Counted from the first letter of the stretch, positions 6,438-14,627 are shown. The stretch is DNA of 15,696 nt from DATAYF01 sp036272735 (GCA_036272735.1 DATAYF010000502.1:1-15696), one strand, 5' to 3'. Notes: generated by a model not told the origin, from the letters alone. Program-made: numbers and translations.

Positions 6438-8168
6438 CCTTTCCCCATCGAGGTTCTTTTTGTCCTGAAATTTCTTAGAACAATGTTGTGCTTCTTTGCC
6501 CAATGCGCTGAAGGCCGGGTGAGGGGAATCCGCCAGGTAGCAGAGTTCTTGCAGCACATAATGGGTAATGCTATCTTCTCGCGTGATTATATGGCTGAGC
6601 GCATTGAGTGCGGTCATGGCAACATGTTCATCTTCGTCGAGCAATGTGTGGAGAAGTTCGGGTAATGCCTGATGCATTTTCAATTGCCCACAGGTATAGG
6701 CCACACTGGCCCTTACACCACTATCTTTATCGCTGTGCAACATCTCCAAAAGCGGTTGGTGCAAGGCGGAAAGCGCTGCTCGATGGGGACCAAGCATACT
6801 GATGAGGTCTACTGTGTTCTGCCGTACCCAGGCGTTGGGGAGTGTGAGGAGCTGCGGTATTATGGTGTCGTGTGCTATTTCTCGGCAGAGATCGTCCCAT
6901 GCTCGTTTGTATGCGCGTACACGCATCTGCAAGAGGATATCGATGAGCGAGTCGAGTGCCGCAATTTTTACTTCATTGCTACTATGATGGAGTAGCTGTA
7001 AAAGCCAACGTACTACGGTCATTCGAGTGGGAGCCTTGTGAATGTTGTGGAGATGACGTAGACCTTCGATAACCTCCAGCCGTCCTGGATGATCCTTTTG
7101 CAAGAGGATACTTCCTAGTGCGGCCAAAACGTATTCTCCGCCATATGCGGCGAGCGTGTAGCTCGCTTGCCTGCGTACTTCAGAGGAAGTATCTTGTAAG
7201 TAGGGGAGGAAATGGGTGAGCAATCCTTGCCGTTGCATTTCCGGTCGCAGATGGGGCTGTTGCGCTATCTCTTCGAACGTGTTCAAAATAATGATTTGTC
7301 GTTGTGCGCTGCTCTGCGTCAAGAGTTTGTAGAGCGCTGGCAGCAGTGCTGGTGTGGCTATTTTGCTGATGGCGTGTCCTGTGAGATACGCAATTTCCAG
7401 ATTTTTCCCCTGCAATAGTTGCAAAAGGCTACTGGTCAGGCGTTGTTGTTGGTCAGGCATCAACGCACAGGGTAGTTCTGTTGCGAGAATAAAGGCTGCT
7501 GCTTTACGAACCTCTTCGGGCATGGATGGACTGATGGCATGGAGTAGCGCCTCCATGCCTGGCGCGGTTTCTCCGTTCGTGAGTAAGGCATAGGCGATGG
7601 TGAGCCAGACGGGAACTGGTTCTTGTTGTTGTAGGCATTGGCGGAGCAGTGCTAGTGTTGGTTCGCTCAACGGCTTTTTATAGGGATGCGTCGCTAGCGC
7701 CATGGCGGCCGCGTAACGCACGGTCTCCCAGGGAGCTAGCAATGCTTGTTGGAGTAGCACTTCGTAACGTTCCTCAGGAAGCAAGTTGCTTGCTTCTATG
7801 ACGCTGATCCAGAGTACAGGGCCGACTGGTAGCGTGACAGCAGGATGTGTGAGTAAAGTTGGCAGGGAGAGTTGGGCCTTTTGTGCCAGTTGCAGTAGGA
7901 GATGGCTACTGTATTTGTATTGCGGAGGCCACCAGGGCCATGCTGGCGTGGTAATTTCAGGATAATTGTTGAGCGTGACGAGCACCAGTGGCAGGGCTGG
8001 CGGCCCTCGGCGCACTAAACGTTGCGTAGCTCGCGCTCGCACATGTTCCTCTGTTTCAGGACCCAGCAACAAAGCCAACGCGGCCTGTTGGCTTTCTTTT
8101 TGCCGGTTGCTTCCAACATACATCCCGTGCCTTTCACCTTGTTGCTCATCGCCCGTTTGCCTATCCAT
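6420..8168 (-). CDS. HEAT-repeat protein
   Basis: The 582-residue soluble protein is built from tandem helical pairs of the HEAT/PBS-lyase type across most of its length. Recurrent units resemble VRQNTVDLISMLG, VRASVAYTCGQL, VRRQASYTLAAYG and VAMTALNALSHI, with the usual Asp/Val-Arg pattern at helix starts. There is no signal peptide, membrane segment or catalytic motif. Such solenoids act as protein-binding scaffolds. ATG 8168 has AGAGGTG about eight bases upstream; the first 25 residues are Gln/Arg-rich, so the later ATG encoding MYVGSN is a possible alternative start. The gene lies 118 bases downstream of the Ser/Thr kinase gene on the same strand, so co-transcription and a role as kinase partner or substrate are plausible but unproven. 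Confidence 0.85.
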   Translation of the reverse strand: MDRQTGDEQQGERHGMYVGSNRQKESQQAALALLLGPETEEHVRARATQRLVRRGPPALPLVLVTLNNYPEITTPAWPWWPPQYKYSSHLLLQLAQKAQLSLPTLLTHPAVTLPVGPVLWISVIEASNLLPEERYEVLLQQALLAPWETVRYAAAMALATHPYKKPLSEPTLALLRQCLQQQEPVPVWLTIAYALLTNGETAPGMEALLHAISPSMPEEVRKAAAFILATELPCALMPDQQQRLTSSLLQLLQGKNLEIAYLTGHAISKIATPALLPALYKLLTQSSAQRQIIILNTFEEIAQQPHLRPEMQRQGLLTHFLPYLQDTSSEVRRQASYTLAAYGGEYVLAALGSILLQKDHPGRLEVIEGLRHLHNIHKAPTRMTVVRWLLQLLHHSSNEVKIAALDSLIDILLQMRVRAYKRAWDDLCREIAHDTIIPQLLTLPNAWVRQNTVDLISMLGPHRAALSALHQPLLEMLHSDKDSGVRASVAYTCGQLKMHQALPELLHTLLDEDEHVAMTALNALSHIITREDSITHYVLQELCYLADSPHPAFSALGKEAQHCSKKFQDKKNLDGERLHGFD

Positions 8169-8231
8169 ACCACCACACCTCTATGTACAGTTTACGCCTT
8201 ATTTTTGTTATAGCCCCCTCTATCAAAACGG

Positions 8232-8247
8232 CATGCATATATGCATG
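8232..8247. repeat. 16-bp perfect palindrome between kinase and HEAT genes
   Basis: CATGCATATATGCATG reads the same on both strands. It lies in the 118-base gap between the kinase stop and the HEAT-protein start. No T-run follows on either strand, so an operator is as likely as an RNA hairpin. Confidence 0.5.
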
Positions 8248-8286
8248 TTTGAGGCCGCTAGCTTCAATACGCTACTCTACCCAGCA

Positions 8287-9504
8287 TTATTTGCCGAATT
8301 TCTCAAACCACGAAAACAGAGCATTGAATGGCGAGCGGCGTTCCTGTGCTGACCAGGCCGTTACCGCGTTTTCCTGGTGTAAGTCCACCGTTTGAGAGGC
8401 CGATTTCTGGACGTGCAAAAATATTGGCAAAGGGCTGGTCGGTGTCTCGTCTAGTGGGGTGTTGTACAGGTGCATTTCTTTTTGCAGAGAAGGTGTGAGT
8501 GGGAGTGAGGGAAACGGATCGGGTGCAGGCGTGTGCACATCGGCGTCAAAATAGTCTGGTCGTTGCGCTGAGGGACGCTTGGGTGGCTGTATGCTGAGGC
8601 GGTCTTTGGGCATAAATTGTGATGGTGCCAGGCGCAGGGCGTCGGTATCGTAAGGCATAGGTGGTGTTTGTGCTGGCTCGCGTATATAGAGGGCGCGTAG
8701 GTGTTGTGCCATGCTGCCAGCATCCTCGTAGCGTTGATAGCGATCTTTCGACAATGCTTTCATAATGATCTGCTCTAATGCTGGCGCAACTTCTGGATTC
8801 AACTGGTGCGGTCGTTGTGGTGAGGTGGTAATAATAGCATGGGTCAGTTCGGGTAGTGAGCGACCGGTAAACGGTCGTTTGCCGGTGACCATTTCGTAGA
8901 GGACGATGCCCAACGCGTACACGTCGCTACGATTGTCGATTTTCTCGCCCCATATTTGTTCTGGTGAGGCATAATAAATACTACCCACGAGCGTTTTGGC
9001 AACCGTGATTTTTTGCAATCCTGGCGCTTTCGCAAGACCAAAGTCCATGACCTTCATTTTGCCCCAACGATTGAGCATGAGGTTTTCGGGCTTGATATCA
9101 CGATGAATAACATCGCGCTCCCGATAGGCTGCGTCCAGTGCTTCGGCAATCTGGGCGGCATATTCGATGGCGATATGTGGGGTGATGGTCCCATCTAATT
9201 GAAGCAAGCTGGCCAGCGTTGGTCCTTGTACATACTCCATCACAAAATAAAGTTGTTTGTCTTGCTGGCCCGCGTCGTAGATTTGTACGATATTGGGGTG
9301 GTTTAAGCCCGCGATAATTTGTGCTTCGCGAATAAAACGTGCGATGTAGGAGGCATCGCGGGCGAGTGATCGGGGAAGGACCTTGATCGCTACTTCGCGA
9401 CCAAGGGCCACCTGTTTCCCACGATAGACGACACCCATTGAGCCTCGGCCAATTTCACTTTCCAGGTAGTATCCACCCAGGCTGCGCCCTGCCAATTCGT
9501 TCAT
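8287..9504 (-). CDS. Soluble Hanks-type serine/threonine protein kinase
   Basis: The 405-residue protein has a PknB-type kinase domain at about residues 12-275. Visible motifs are the Gly-rich loop GRGSMGVVY (19-27), ATP-anchoring K41, helix-C E60, catalytic loop HRDIKPEN with D136, the metal-binding DFG at 154-156 and an SPEQ motif in place of the usual APE. All catalytic residues are intact. The roughly 130-residue tail is Pro-rich and low in complexity, with no membrane helix and no PASTA repeats, so this kinase is predicted to be cytoplasmic. ATG 9504 is preferred because AGGTGAG lies just upstream; an in-frame TTG at 9528 has no good ribosome site. The HEAT-repeat gene follows on the same strand. 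Substrates are unknown; the adjacent HEAT protein and sigma factor are candidates by position only. Confidence 0.93.
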   Translation of the reverse strand: MNELAGRSLGGYYLESEIGRGSMGVVYRGKQVALGREVAIKVLPRSLARDASYIARFIREAQIIAGLNHPNIVQIYDAGQQDKQLYFVMEYVQGPTLASLLQLDGTITPHIAIEYAAQIAEALDAAYRERDVIHRDIKPENLMLNRWGKMKVMDFGLAKAPGLQKITVAKTLVGSIYYASPEQIWGEKIDNRSDVYALGIVLYEMVTGKRPFTGRSLPELTHAIITTSPQRPHQLNPEVAPALEQIIMKALSKDRYQRYEDAGSMAQHLRALYIREPAQTPPMPYDTDALRLAPSQFMPKDRLSIQPPKRPSAQRPDYFDADVHTPAPDPFPSLPLTPSLQKEMHLYNTPLDETPTSPLPIFLHVQKSASQTVDLHQENAVTAWSAQERRSPFNALFSWFEKFGK

Positions 9505-9671
9505 ATGACTCACCTGCACCCTTACCAACTATTATGCCTGATTAGAAGATTATCAAGTAATATTACCTGTTCTCCTCTATTGTAAAACGCAAGAGCCAGT
9601 TGTATAAAGGTATACGTTCACTGAGGGTACTTTTCTCTCATGTCTTGCTGCTTTTGGCGAGAAAACAAAAG

Positions 9672-9711
9672 GAGAACATAACGAGCAGAATTATGATCTC
9701 GCTATGTTCTC
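9672..9711 (-). terminator. Intrinsic terminator of the sigma-70 gene
   Basis: A 14-base stem with one mismatch (9672-9685 with 9698-9711, GAGAACATA/TATGTTCTC outer part) closes a 12-base loop. It lies about 20 bases after the sigma stop. On the minus strand it is followed by the T-rich CTTTTGTTTTCTC. Confidence 0.8.
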
Positions 9712-9731
9712 TGCTGGCGTATCCTGGTGCC

Positions 9732-10658
9732 TTAATCCAGGTAGTCTTTTAGTAGCCTACTGGCTTGTGGGTGGCGTAGCTTACGAATGGCGCGCTCCTC
9801 AATCTGACGAACACGCTCACGGGTGACTTTGAGCTTTTTGCCCACTTCTTCTAAGGTATGATCGTGATCATCAAGCAGGCCGAAGCGCAATTCTATCACC
9901 TGCCGTTCGCGTAGGGTAAGTTGACCCAGCACGGTACGAATTTCTTCGCGCAGGAGTTGCTGATCGGTCATTTCACCTGGCCCACGATCATGGGTGTCTT
10001 CAATGATATCGCCGAGCGTATTCTCTTCTTCTTCTGACAACGGAGCATCGAGCGAAAACACCTTCTCGGCCCAGATTAATAACTCGTTCACACGATCAGC
10101 GGTCATTCCCAGCCGTTGGCCGATAATATCTGGCGTTGGTTCTCGTCCCAGTTCCTGATATAACTGGCGGGTCGTACGTTTGACGCGCATAACCTCTTCC
10201 ATGATGTAGACCGGGAGCCTTACGACGCGGGTGCCTTCGAGGATGGCACGGGTGATCGCCTGCTTAATCCACCACGTTGCGTAGGTGGAAAAACGGAACC
10301 CCTTCCGATAGTCAAACTTTGTGACAGCGCGGATGAGACCGATATTGCCTTCGCCGATCAAGTCTTCCAGGGAAAGCCCCTGCCCGACATACTTTTTGGC
10401 GATGCTTACTACCAGCCGCAGATTGGCCTCAATGAGGTGGTTACGCGCATCTCTGTCGCCTTCTTCTGCACATTTCGCAAGACGAGACTCATTAGCTGCC
10501 GAGAGCAGCGAAATACGTGAAATCTCCCGAAGATAGAGACGTAGACTGTCGCTTTGCGCCAGACTACTCAGGTCTGCTTCCTGTTGCGAAGTTTCGCGTT
10601 CGATCTCTGCTATCTTTCTACGGTTACTTTCGGCGTCAAACATCACATTTCGTTCCAA
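9732..10658 (-). CDS. Sigma-70 family (RpoD/SigA-like, probably group 2) sigma factor
   Basis: The 308-residue protein has the primary-like sigma architecture. Region 1.2 is at about 37-65 (DSLRLYLREIS). Regions 2.1-2.4 are at about 68-155 (NLRLVVSIAKKY, EDLIGEGNIGLIRAVTKFD, FSTYATWWIKQAIT). Region 3 follows, and region 4 is at about 243-305 (LTLRERQVIELRFGL, VTRERVRQIEERAIRKLRHP). Residues matching the -10 readers of E. coli sigma-70 (Y126, W129, W130, Q133, T136) are kept, so it should read ordinary TATAAT promoters. The usual ARTIRIPVHM segment is changed to TRVVRLPVYI. There is no long region 1.1, which favours a group 2 rather than the essential primary factor. TTG 10658 follows AAAGAGAG; ATG 10643 is an alternative start giving 303 residues. 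The gene has its own promoter and terminator. Confidence 0.93.
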   Translation of the reverse strand: MERNVMFDAESNRRKIAEIERETSQQEADLSSLAQSDSLRLYLREISRISLLSAANESRLAKCAEEGDRDARNHLIEANLRLVVSIAKKYVGQGLSLEDLIGEGNIGLIRAVTKFDYRKGFRFSTYATWWIKQAITRAILEGTRVVRLPVYIMEEVMRVKRTTRQLYQELGREPTPDIIGQRLGMTADRVNELLIWAEKVFSLDAPLSEEEENTLGDIIEDTHDRGPGEMTDQQLLREEIRTVLGQLTLRERQVIELRFGLLDDHDHTLEEVGKKLKVTRERVRQIEERAIRKLRHPQASRLLKDYLD

Positions 10659-10712
10659 GTGCTTGCTCTCTTTTTTTGCAACATGTACGTAAGATCAGTT
10701 CAGTATGGGATT

Positions 10713-10740
10713 ATTGTATCATACGTATTGCTGATTGCAA
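10713..10740 (-). promoter_or_regulatory. Sigma-70-type promoter for the RpoD-like gene
   Basis: On the minus strand, TTGCAA (10740-10735) and TACAAT (10718-10713) are separated by 16 bases. They lie 55 bases before the TTG start. The -10 has five of six consensus bases and the -35 four of six. Confidence 0.55.
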
Positions 10741-10799
10741 ACAATATGCTCCTGCCATCATCAACGATGCCCTGCGACGAGACTTGCTGCGGTTTTCTG

Positions 10800-10871
10800 A
10801 GGCATTCGCTAAGGCCACGTTGTTCTCACTTGACCAATGATACCAAAACGGCATGGGCTTAGCGAATGCCT
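10800..10871. repeat. 14-bp perfect inverted repeat separated by 44 bases
   Basis: AGGCATTCGCTAAG at 10800-10813 is the exact reverse complement of CTTAGCGAATGCCT at 10858-10871. It lies between the sigma promoter and the 3' end of the pseudogene. No T-run follows either arm, and no flanking duplication is seen. It could be a small hairpin element, a remnant of a transposable element or a weak terminator. Confidence 0.6.
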
Positions 10872-11156
10872 TGCTTATAATTTCGCTCTTTATTGCTGTC
10901 CTGTCTGCCAGGGCGAATCTGCGTTCCCACCATCTACTGGCGACTTATAGGATGGCTGAGTCGATCGATTAAACATGGGTGCTGAGACATAGCCAAGGGT
11001 CTTGCCTTGCCGCGCAACAATGAGCGGGTCGATTTCCGTCTGGGTAAAGGGAAGGTTGGGAGACTGTCCCAACTGCTCGGCATGCTGAATCAATTGAACC
11101 TGTTCGTTCACAGAGTGTACAACCCGTTGCAGTTCTCTCTCCGCTTGCGACGCACG

Positions 11157-11189
11157 CTGGAGACGATCTGGAGACGATCTGGAGACGAT
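11157..11189. repeat. Three tandem copies of an 11-bp unit
   Basis: CTGGAGACGAT is repeated three times head to tail. The paralogue at about 14919-14932 has one equivalent unit, so two extra copies (22 bases) arose here and shifted the reading frame. Confidence 0.85.
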
Positions 11190-11240
11190 CAAACAGCATG
11201 TTCAGTGATCGTGCAATCTGCCAGAGAACGCTCTCCTGAT

Positions 11241-11369
11241 GGTAGTGGGTCACATGAGAATGATGCTCTATGGTTGACGTTGTGGTAGTTCAATCGAGAT
11301 CAGGAAAGCTTCACCATCTGCAAAGACGCGCTCGGAAAAGACCGTATCATTCTCAATTGTGCCACTACC
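11241..11369. mobile_element. 129-bp miniature inverted-repeat element with 8-bp target duplication
   Basis: The ends are inverted repeats of about 24 bases: left GGTAGTGG-N6-TGAGAATGAT (11241-11264), with the same pattern on the other strand at the right end (11346-11369). The element is flanked by the exact direct repeat CTCCTGAT (11233-11240 and 11370-11377). Removing it plus one repeat copy restores a gap-free alignment with the intact paralogue in this stretch, which proves an insertion. It encodes no transposase. The GGTAG start resembles the end of the IS1-like element at 13269, but the rest differs, so its mobilising enzyme is unknown. Confidence 0.85.
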
Positions 11370-12188
11370 CTCCTGATTAAGCGGAGCACGGGTTTCCAAC
11401 TTCCCATTAGCCACAGCGACATGGGTATCTAAGATTTGCTTGATACCCTGTTCAAGGGAGCGCCTCTCACTACCAATTTGATGCTCTAGATTGGCAATCA
11501 TCTCGGTGCGATCAGCACGAACAATAGCATTGGTAGCGCTTTTTACCCACAACCAGGTGACAAATGCAACGAGAATTTGAACTCCGACTGGTCGCACCAA
11601 TATTGGTATCAATTGTGCCTGCAAATCCTGAGCGAGCATCGCCGTATGCGGCTGAAAAAAGAGAATCAGGCTAATGATGCCAATATTATAGATCATGACA
11701 ATAAAAATGCTCCCTGGCGTCAAGAGTGAGACGCAAAGCAACTCCCCAAAGACAAAGAGTTCATATTGCTGAAGACTTGGTTCATCCAGTTGCATCGTGG
11801 TAAAAATAACCATCGTGAGTGCCAGCTCGAATCCGACTGTGAGCAGAATGCCAGCAACTTGCGGCTTCTGGGCTCTATTGAACATGATTGCAATTGCGCA
11901 GAATATAAGCATGCCCAGATCGGCGTAAATGACATAATGATTTGGTAAGGTCAGGCATCCTGGAATGAATAAAATAAACACGACGAAAAGCCAAAATATG
12001 ATCCTGGAGGTCAGGCGTGATTTGCGTGCCGCCTCTCGCTTTTTGAAACTGGCGTTTGCCGGAACCTCTGGAATGGCGGTCCGAGCATACCACTAGTGAA
12101 TCAAGCCGTTTCGTTTTGTGGATTCTTGCTCTATGATCTCGTTTGGAGACCAAGCCTGGTTATTCATACGATTTTATTTCTCCCTTGA

Positions 12189-12737
12189 TTAAACGACAAT
12201 AAGAACTTTTAATGCTACAAGAATACGTAAGGCCTCTTCGGTGTTATTTGGCGAAAGAGGCACTTCCCTTTGGATGTCTTCGATCGTTTTCCGTCCATCA
12301 ACGGCCTCGTACACCATCGCTAACATGTATTTTTGTTTGGCTGTCCATCCTGTTAATCGCCCCATCTCAGGCTCTAGTGGAGCAATAATTCTAGGCACAG
12401 ATGACAGTTGTCCTTTTTGATATGGCTGATTCGTGGGTGGCGTAGATGAGGGTGGTGCCGGTTGGGTGGTGAGTTTCCACTCGAATGGGCCTCGCTCCGC
12501 ATCTACACGGACCAGGATGTCTATGCCTAGCGGATAGCGTTGTCCGTTTTTGTCTTCGACATAACACGACGTGATTTTTCCCTCAATAAGTTGTAGGTAT
12601 CCTGTACATTGCCCTCGAATACCGGGTACATGGTGCAGCTCTGCTTGTAGCAGGCCGCTTTTTCGATACCGTTCGAACGCTTTCAGACTGAACGCAAGCC
12701 CTAGACTTGCATCGAAATAATCTTTATCCATGCGCAT
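12189..12737 (-). CDS. Uncharacterised protein with DUF4388-like and winged-helix-like parts
   Basis: I do not recognise a named family for this 182-residue soluble protein. Residues about 35-85 (GQCTGYLQLIEGKITSCYV then GQRYPLG) resemble the beta-rich DUF4388 fold found in bacterial signalling proteins. A Pro/Thr/Gln-rich linker covers about 92-125. The last 50 residues (QKYMLAMVYEAVDGRKTIEDI ..EEALRILVALKVLIVV) look like a winged helix. It has no membrane segment. ATG 12737 follows AGGTAAAG; an ATG two codons later is equally possible. The gene stands alone between the decayed membrane gene and an AT-rich stretch. A role in signalling or gliding-type regulation would be a guess from DUF4388 context elsewhere. 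Confidence 0.7.
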   Translation of the reverse strand: MRMDKDYFDASLGLAFSLKAFERYRKSGLLQAELHHVPGIRGQCTGYLQLIEGKITSCYVEDKNGQRYPLGIDILVRVDAERGPFEWKLTTQPAPPSSTPPTNQPYQKGQLSSVPRIIAPLEPEMGRLTGWTAKQKYMLAMVYEAVDGRKTIEDIQREVPLSPNNTEEALRILVALKVLIVV

Positions 12738-13268
12738 CTTTACCTATGGTTAACCCGATGTACGAGTCGTTCCATTGTATGACGAGAGTCGCGAACTGCT
12801 CATTTCCAATTGAAGGGCCGCTTGCGGCGGAGCAGAGAAGAAGAAAAAGAGAAGATGTACAGTCTCCAGGCCCCGTTCAAGGGCCTTGAGGCCTCTTAAC
12901 ATCCCTGCTTTTTCATCTTCGAATCAATAACACTCATCGAAATCAAGGTCGATCTCCCTTCGATCTATTGGAATGGTACTATATTGAAAATATAGTACCA
13001 TATCTTCACATACGAATTCATGAGTCAGTTTAAGTGATCCGGTGTTCATTGGACATTATGAGCTTAAAAAACTTATAGGGGCTAATGCTTTATAGAAATA
13101 AAAAGGTAAAAATGGTAAAAACATATTTTTTACGTGGGCGCCCAAAAGTAATGTATGAATTGATGAGCTTTTTTGTAATTGAGGATGTAGGATTTGTTTT
13201 TTGGGGGGATTTAAACACAAAACGAATATTACGTGCAATTAAGCAAAATTGCATGGTGATGGAATAGT
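12738..13268. other. Gene-poor, partly AT-rich intergenic stretch
   Basis: The first 220 bases have ordinary composition and may hold the promoter of the minus-strand gene ending at 12189; a TACAAT lies about 35 bases upstream of its start, but no convincing -35 was found. A short hairpin AGGCCC-N7-GGGCCT lies at about 12870-12888. From about 12960 the sequence becomes clearly AT-rich. It contains a 29-nt palindrome (12973-13001) and a short open frame (13112-13267, 51 residues, AAAAGG upstream, including RGRPK). That frame is too short and too biased to call a gene. The composition change suggests foreign or decayed DNA beside the insertion sequence. Confidence 0.6.
12973..13001. repeat. 13-bp perfect hairpin with 3-nt spacer
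   Basis: ATGGTACTATATT at 12973-12985 and AATATAGTACCAT at 12989-13001 are exact reverse complements around GAA. No T-run follows. It could be an operator, a cruciform-forming site or part of an element end. Confidence 0.75.
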
Positions 13269-14555
13269 GGTAGGACTCCCTTATCTGGTGGGCGGAAGTT
13301 CTGCTGAGCTTTGAAAATGGGCATCGATCAGTATTCTGTGATGTATGAAGAACACAAAGTCACTGAAAGATGCATCACAGCTATTTTGCCCAAATTTGGA
13401 TGGTCCCGCAAGAGGGAAAAGGGATGCTGGCAACCTGGTGAGCCATGGAGCTAAGCGCCAGTGCTATAAATGCAAAGTGTGCAAGAGAACCTTTAGCACA
13501 CATCAGGGGACGATGTTTGAAGGACTGTGTAAACCCGAAGAGATCATCGTAATAGTCGTGACGCTGCTCTCGTATGGCTGTCCACCACAGGCTATTGTGC
13601 ATGCGTTGGGCCTGGATGAACGAACAGTGGCAAGATGGCAGGAGCGAGCTGGAGCCCATTGTCAGAAGGTCCATGAGGAGCAGGTCATGCAAGGGCAGCT
13701 GGATCTGCAACATGTTCAGGCGGACGAGATCCGCGTGAAAGGCTGCCAAAAGATCCCTTGGATGGCTCTGGCTCTCATGGTTTCCCCTCGTCTGTGGTTG
13801 GGAGTGGTGGTAAGCTTGAGGCGTGACCATCATCTGGCGGATCAGTTGATGCGGATGGTGAAAACGTGCGGGCGAGTTCTGTGGCCTCTCCTGATCCTCA
13901 CTGATGGTTGGTCGGCCTATCCCAACAGTATCCGGCGTCCCTTTCGCGAAAAGGGCAATGAGGGGAAAGGTCGTGGCCGAAGCCGACTCCACGCCTGGCC
14001 TGCAATCCTCATGGGCATGGGAATCAAACGAACGCAGAAGAAGCGGGTCGTTGAGGTGCTCCGGCGCATAACACAGGGCTGCTATCTGGCTGCCTTGATC
14101 CTCTTGCGGACCAGCGGAGGGGGCAATGATTTGAATACTGCGTTCATCGAACGCTTGAATGCGACTTTTCGACAACGCCTGGCCTGCCTGGCACGACGCT
14201 GTCGTCATGTGGTCAGGCGTATGGAGCAGCTTTCCGCTGGCATGTGGCTGGCTGTACCTACAACTGGTGCTTTGCGCATCACGAATTGAGCCGGAGAGAG
14301 GCCAGAGCGAAAGGGGGCAAAGGAGAAGTGCTGATCACTCCTGCCATGGCTTCTGGCTTAACTGATCATGTCTAGAGTGTGCGCGAGTTCCTTTCCCATC
14401 GCATTCCTGCGCCCGAATGGTGTGCCCCCAAACGGCGAGGACAACCTCGCCAAGCGGTCCGGTCAAAAGCCTTGCCTTCTATGGCACAACCAAAACCTCT
14501 GCTTCGCCTACGAAAGGGGACTTTATGTTCGTCCACCAAATAAGGGAGTCCTATC
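13269..14555 (+). mobile_element. Decayed IS1-like insertion sequence, about 1287 bp
   Basis: Terminal inverted repeats of about 26 bases are visible: left GGTAGGACTCCCTTAT.. (13269-13294) and right, read on the minus strand, GATAGGACTCCCTTAT.. (14555-14530), with four or so mismatches. They bracket one transposase gene whose ancestral stop lies inside the right repeat, as expected for a compact element. No target duplication is seen at these ends (GGAATAGT on the left, CCGGGAAG on the right), so the element is old, or one flank has been rearranged. Confidence 0.82.
13345..14543 (+). pseudogene. IS1-like DDE transposase, frameshifted with premature stop
   Basis: The first 303 or so residues read openly from ATG 13345: a zinc ribbon (C15, C43, C46), a helix-turn-helix (about 64-100) and a DDE core with D127 (QADE), D187 (TDGWSAY) and E269 (FIERLNATFRQRL). 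The second ribbon cysteine appears lost: residue 20 is Gly in CPNLDGPARG, where relatives have CPNxDCPARG, a one-base change. Near 14250 the frame breaks; the family-like continuation AGCTYNWCFAHHEL...TPAMASGLTDHV is in another frame. That frame meets TAG at 14371-14373, where family members have Trp (DHVWSVRE), then runs to the natural stop at 14541-14543. Without the C-terminal part the enzyme is probably inactive. Family placement as IS1-like is from the ribbon/HTH/DDE layout. Confidence 0.85.
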
Positions 14556-14597
14556 CCGGGAAGAGGGATCAGTATAAAATAGCGAGCGATAAGGCCA

Positions 14598-14627
14598 AAA
14601 CCTGTGAGAAATTATTCTCACAGGTTT
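14598..14627 (-). terminator. Intrinsic terminator after the membrane/HAMP-like gene
   Basis: AAACCTGTGAGAA (14598-14610) pairs perfectly with TTCTCACAGGTTT (14615-14627) around a four-base loop. It lies about 30 bases after the stop at 14660. On the minus strand GGTTTTGGCC follows, only a short T-run; it may work from both sides. Confidence 0.75.

Larger units (their letters stand above)
10890..12092 (-). pseudogene. Decayed copy of the membrane/HAMP-like protein gene
   Basis: This region aligns along its length with the intact paralogue at 14660-15696. Shared pieces are the head WYARTAIPEVPANASF, REAARKSRL, FIPGC..PNHYVIYAD, FFQPHTA, LQAQLI, ATHVAVANGKL (spelled DTHVAVANGKL here), IARSLNML and LPFTQT.IDPLI. 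Four to six membrane helices and a HAMP-like segment are still recognisable. It cannot be read as one protein. A TAG (12093-12095) directly precedes the Trp-Tyr head, and homology ends there. A 129-bp insertion element splits the HAMP-like part. An 11-bp unit present once in the paralogue is tripled (adding 22 bases). The result is three reading-frame blocks (about 11378-12092, 11193-11240 and 10890-11192). The longest open part could still make a truncated membrane protein from GTG 11981, but expression is doubtful. Confidence 0.82.

Noticed and set aside
9505..9560. Promoter for the Ser/Thr kinase gene (TTGATA with TAATAG/CATAAT)
   Set aside because: The good -35-like hexamer has only poor or wrongly spaced -10 partners, so it is not reported as a feature.
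13381..14208. 275-codon open frame on the minus strand
   Set aside because: It is exactly antisense to the transposase, has no domain-like sequence and reflects the codon bias of the opposite strand.
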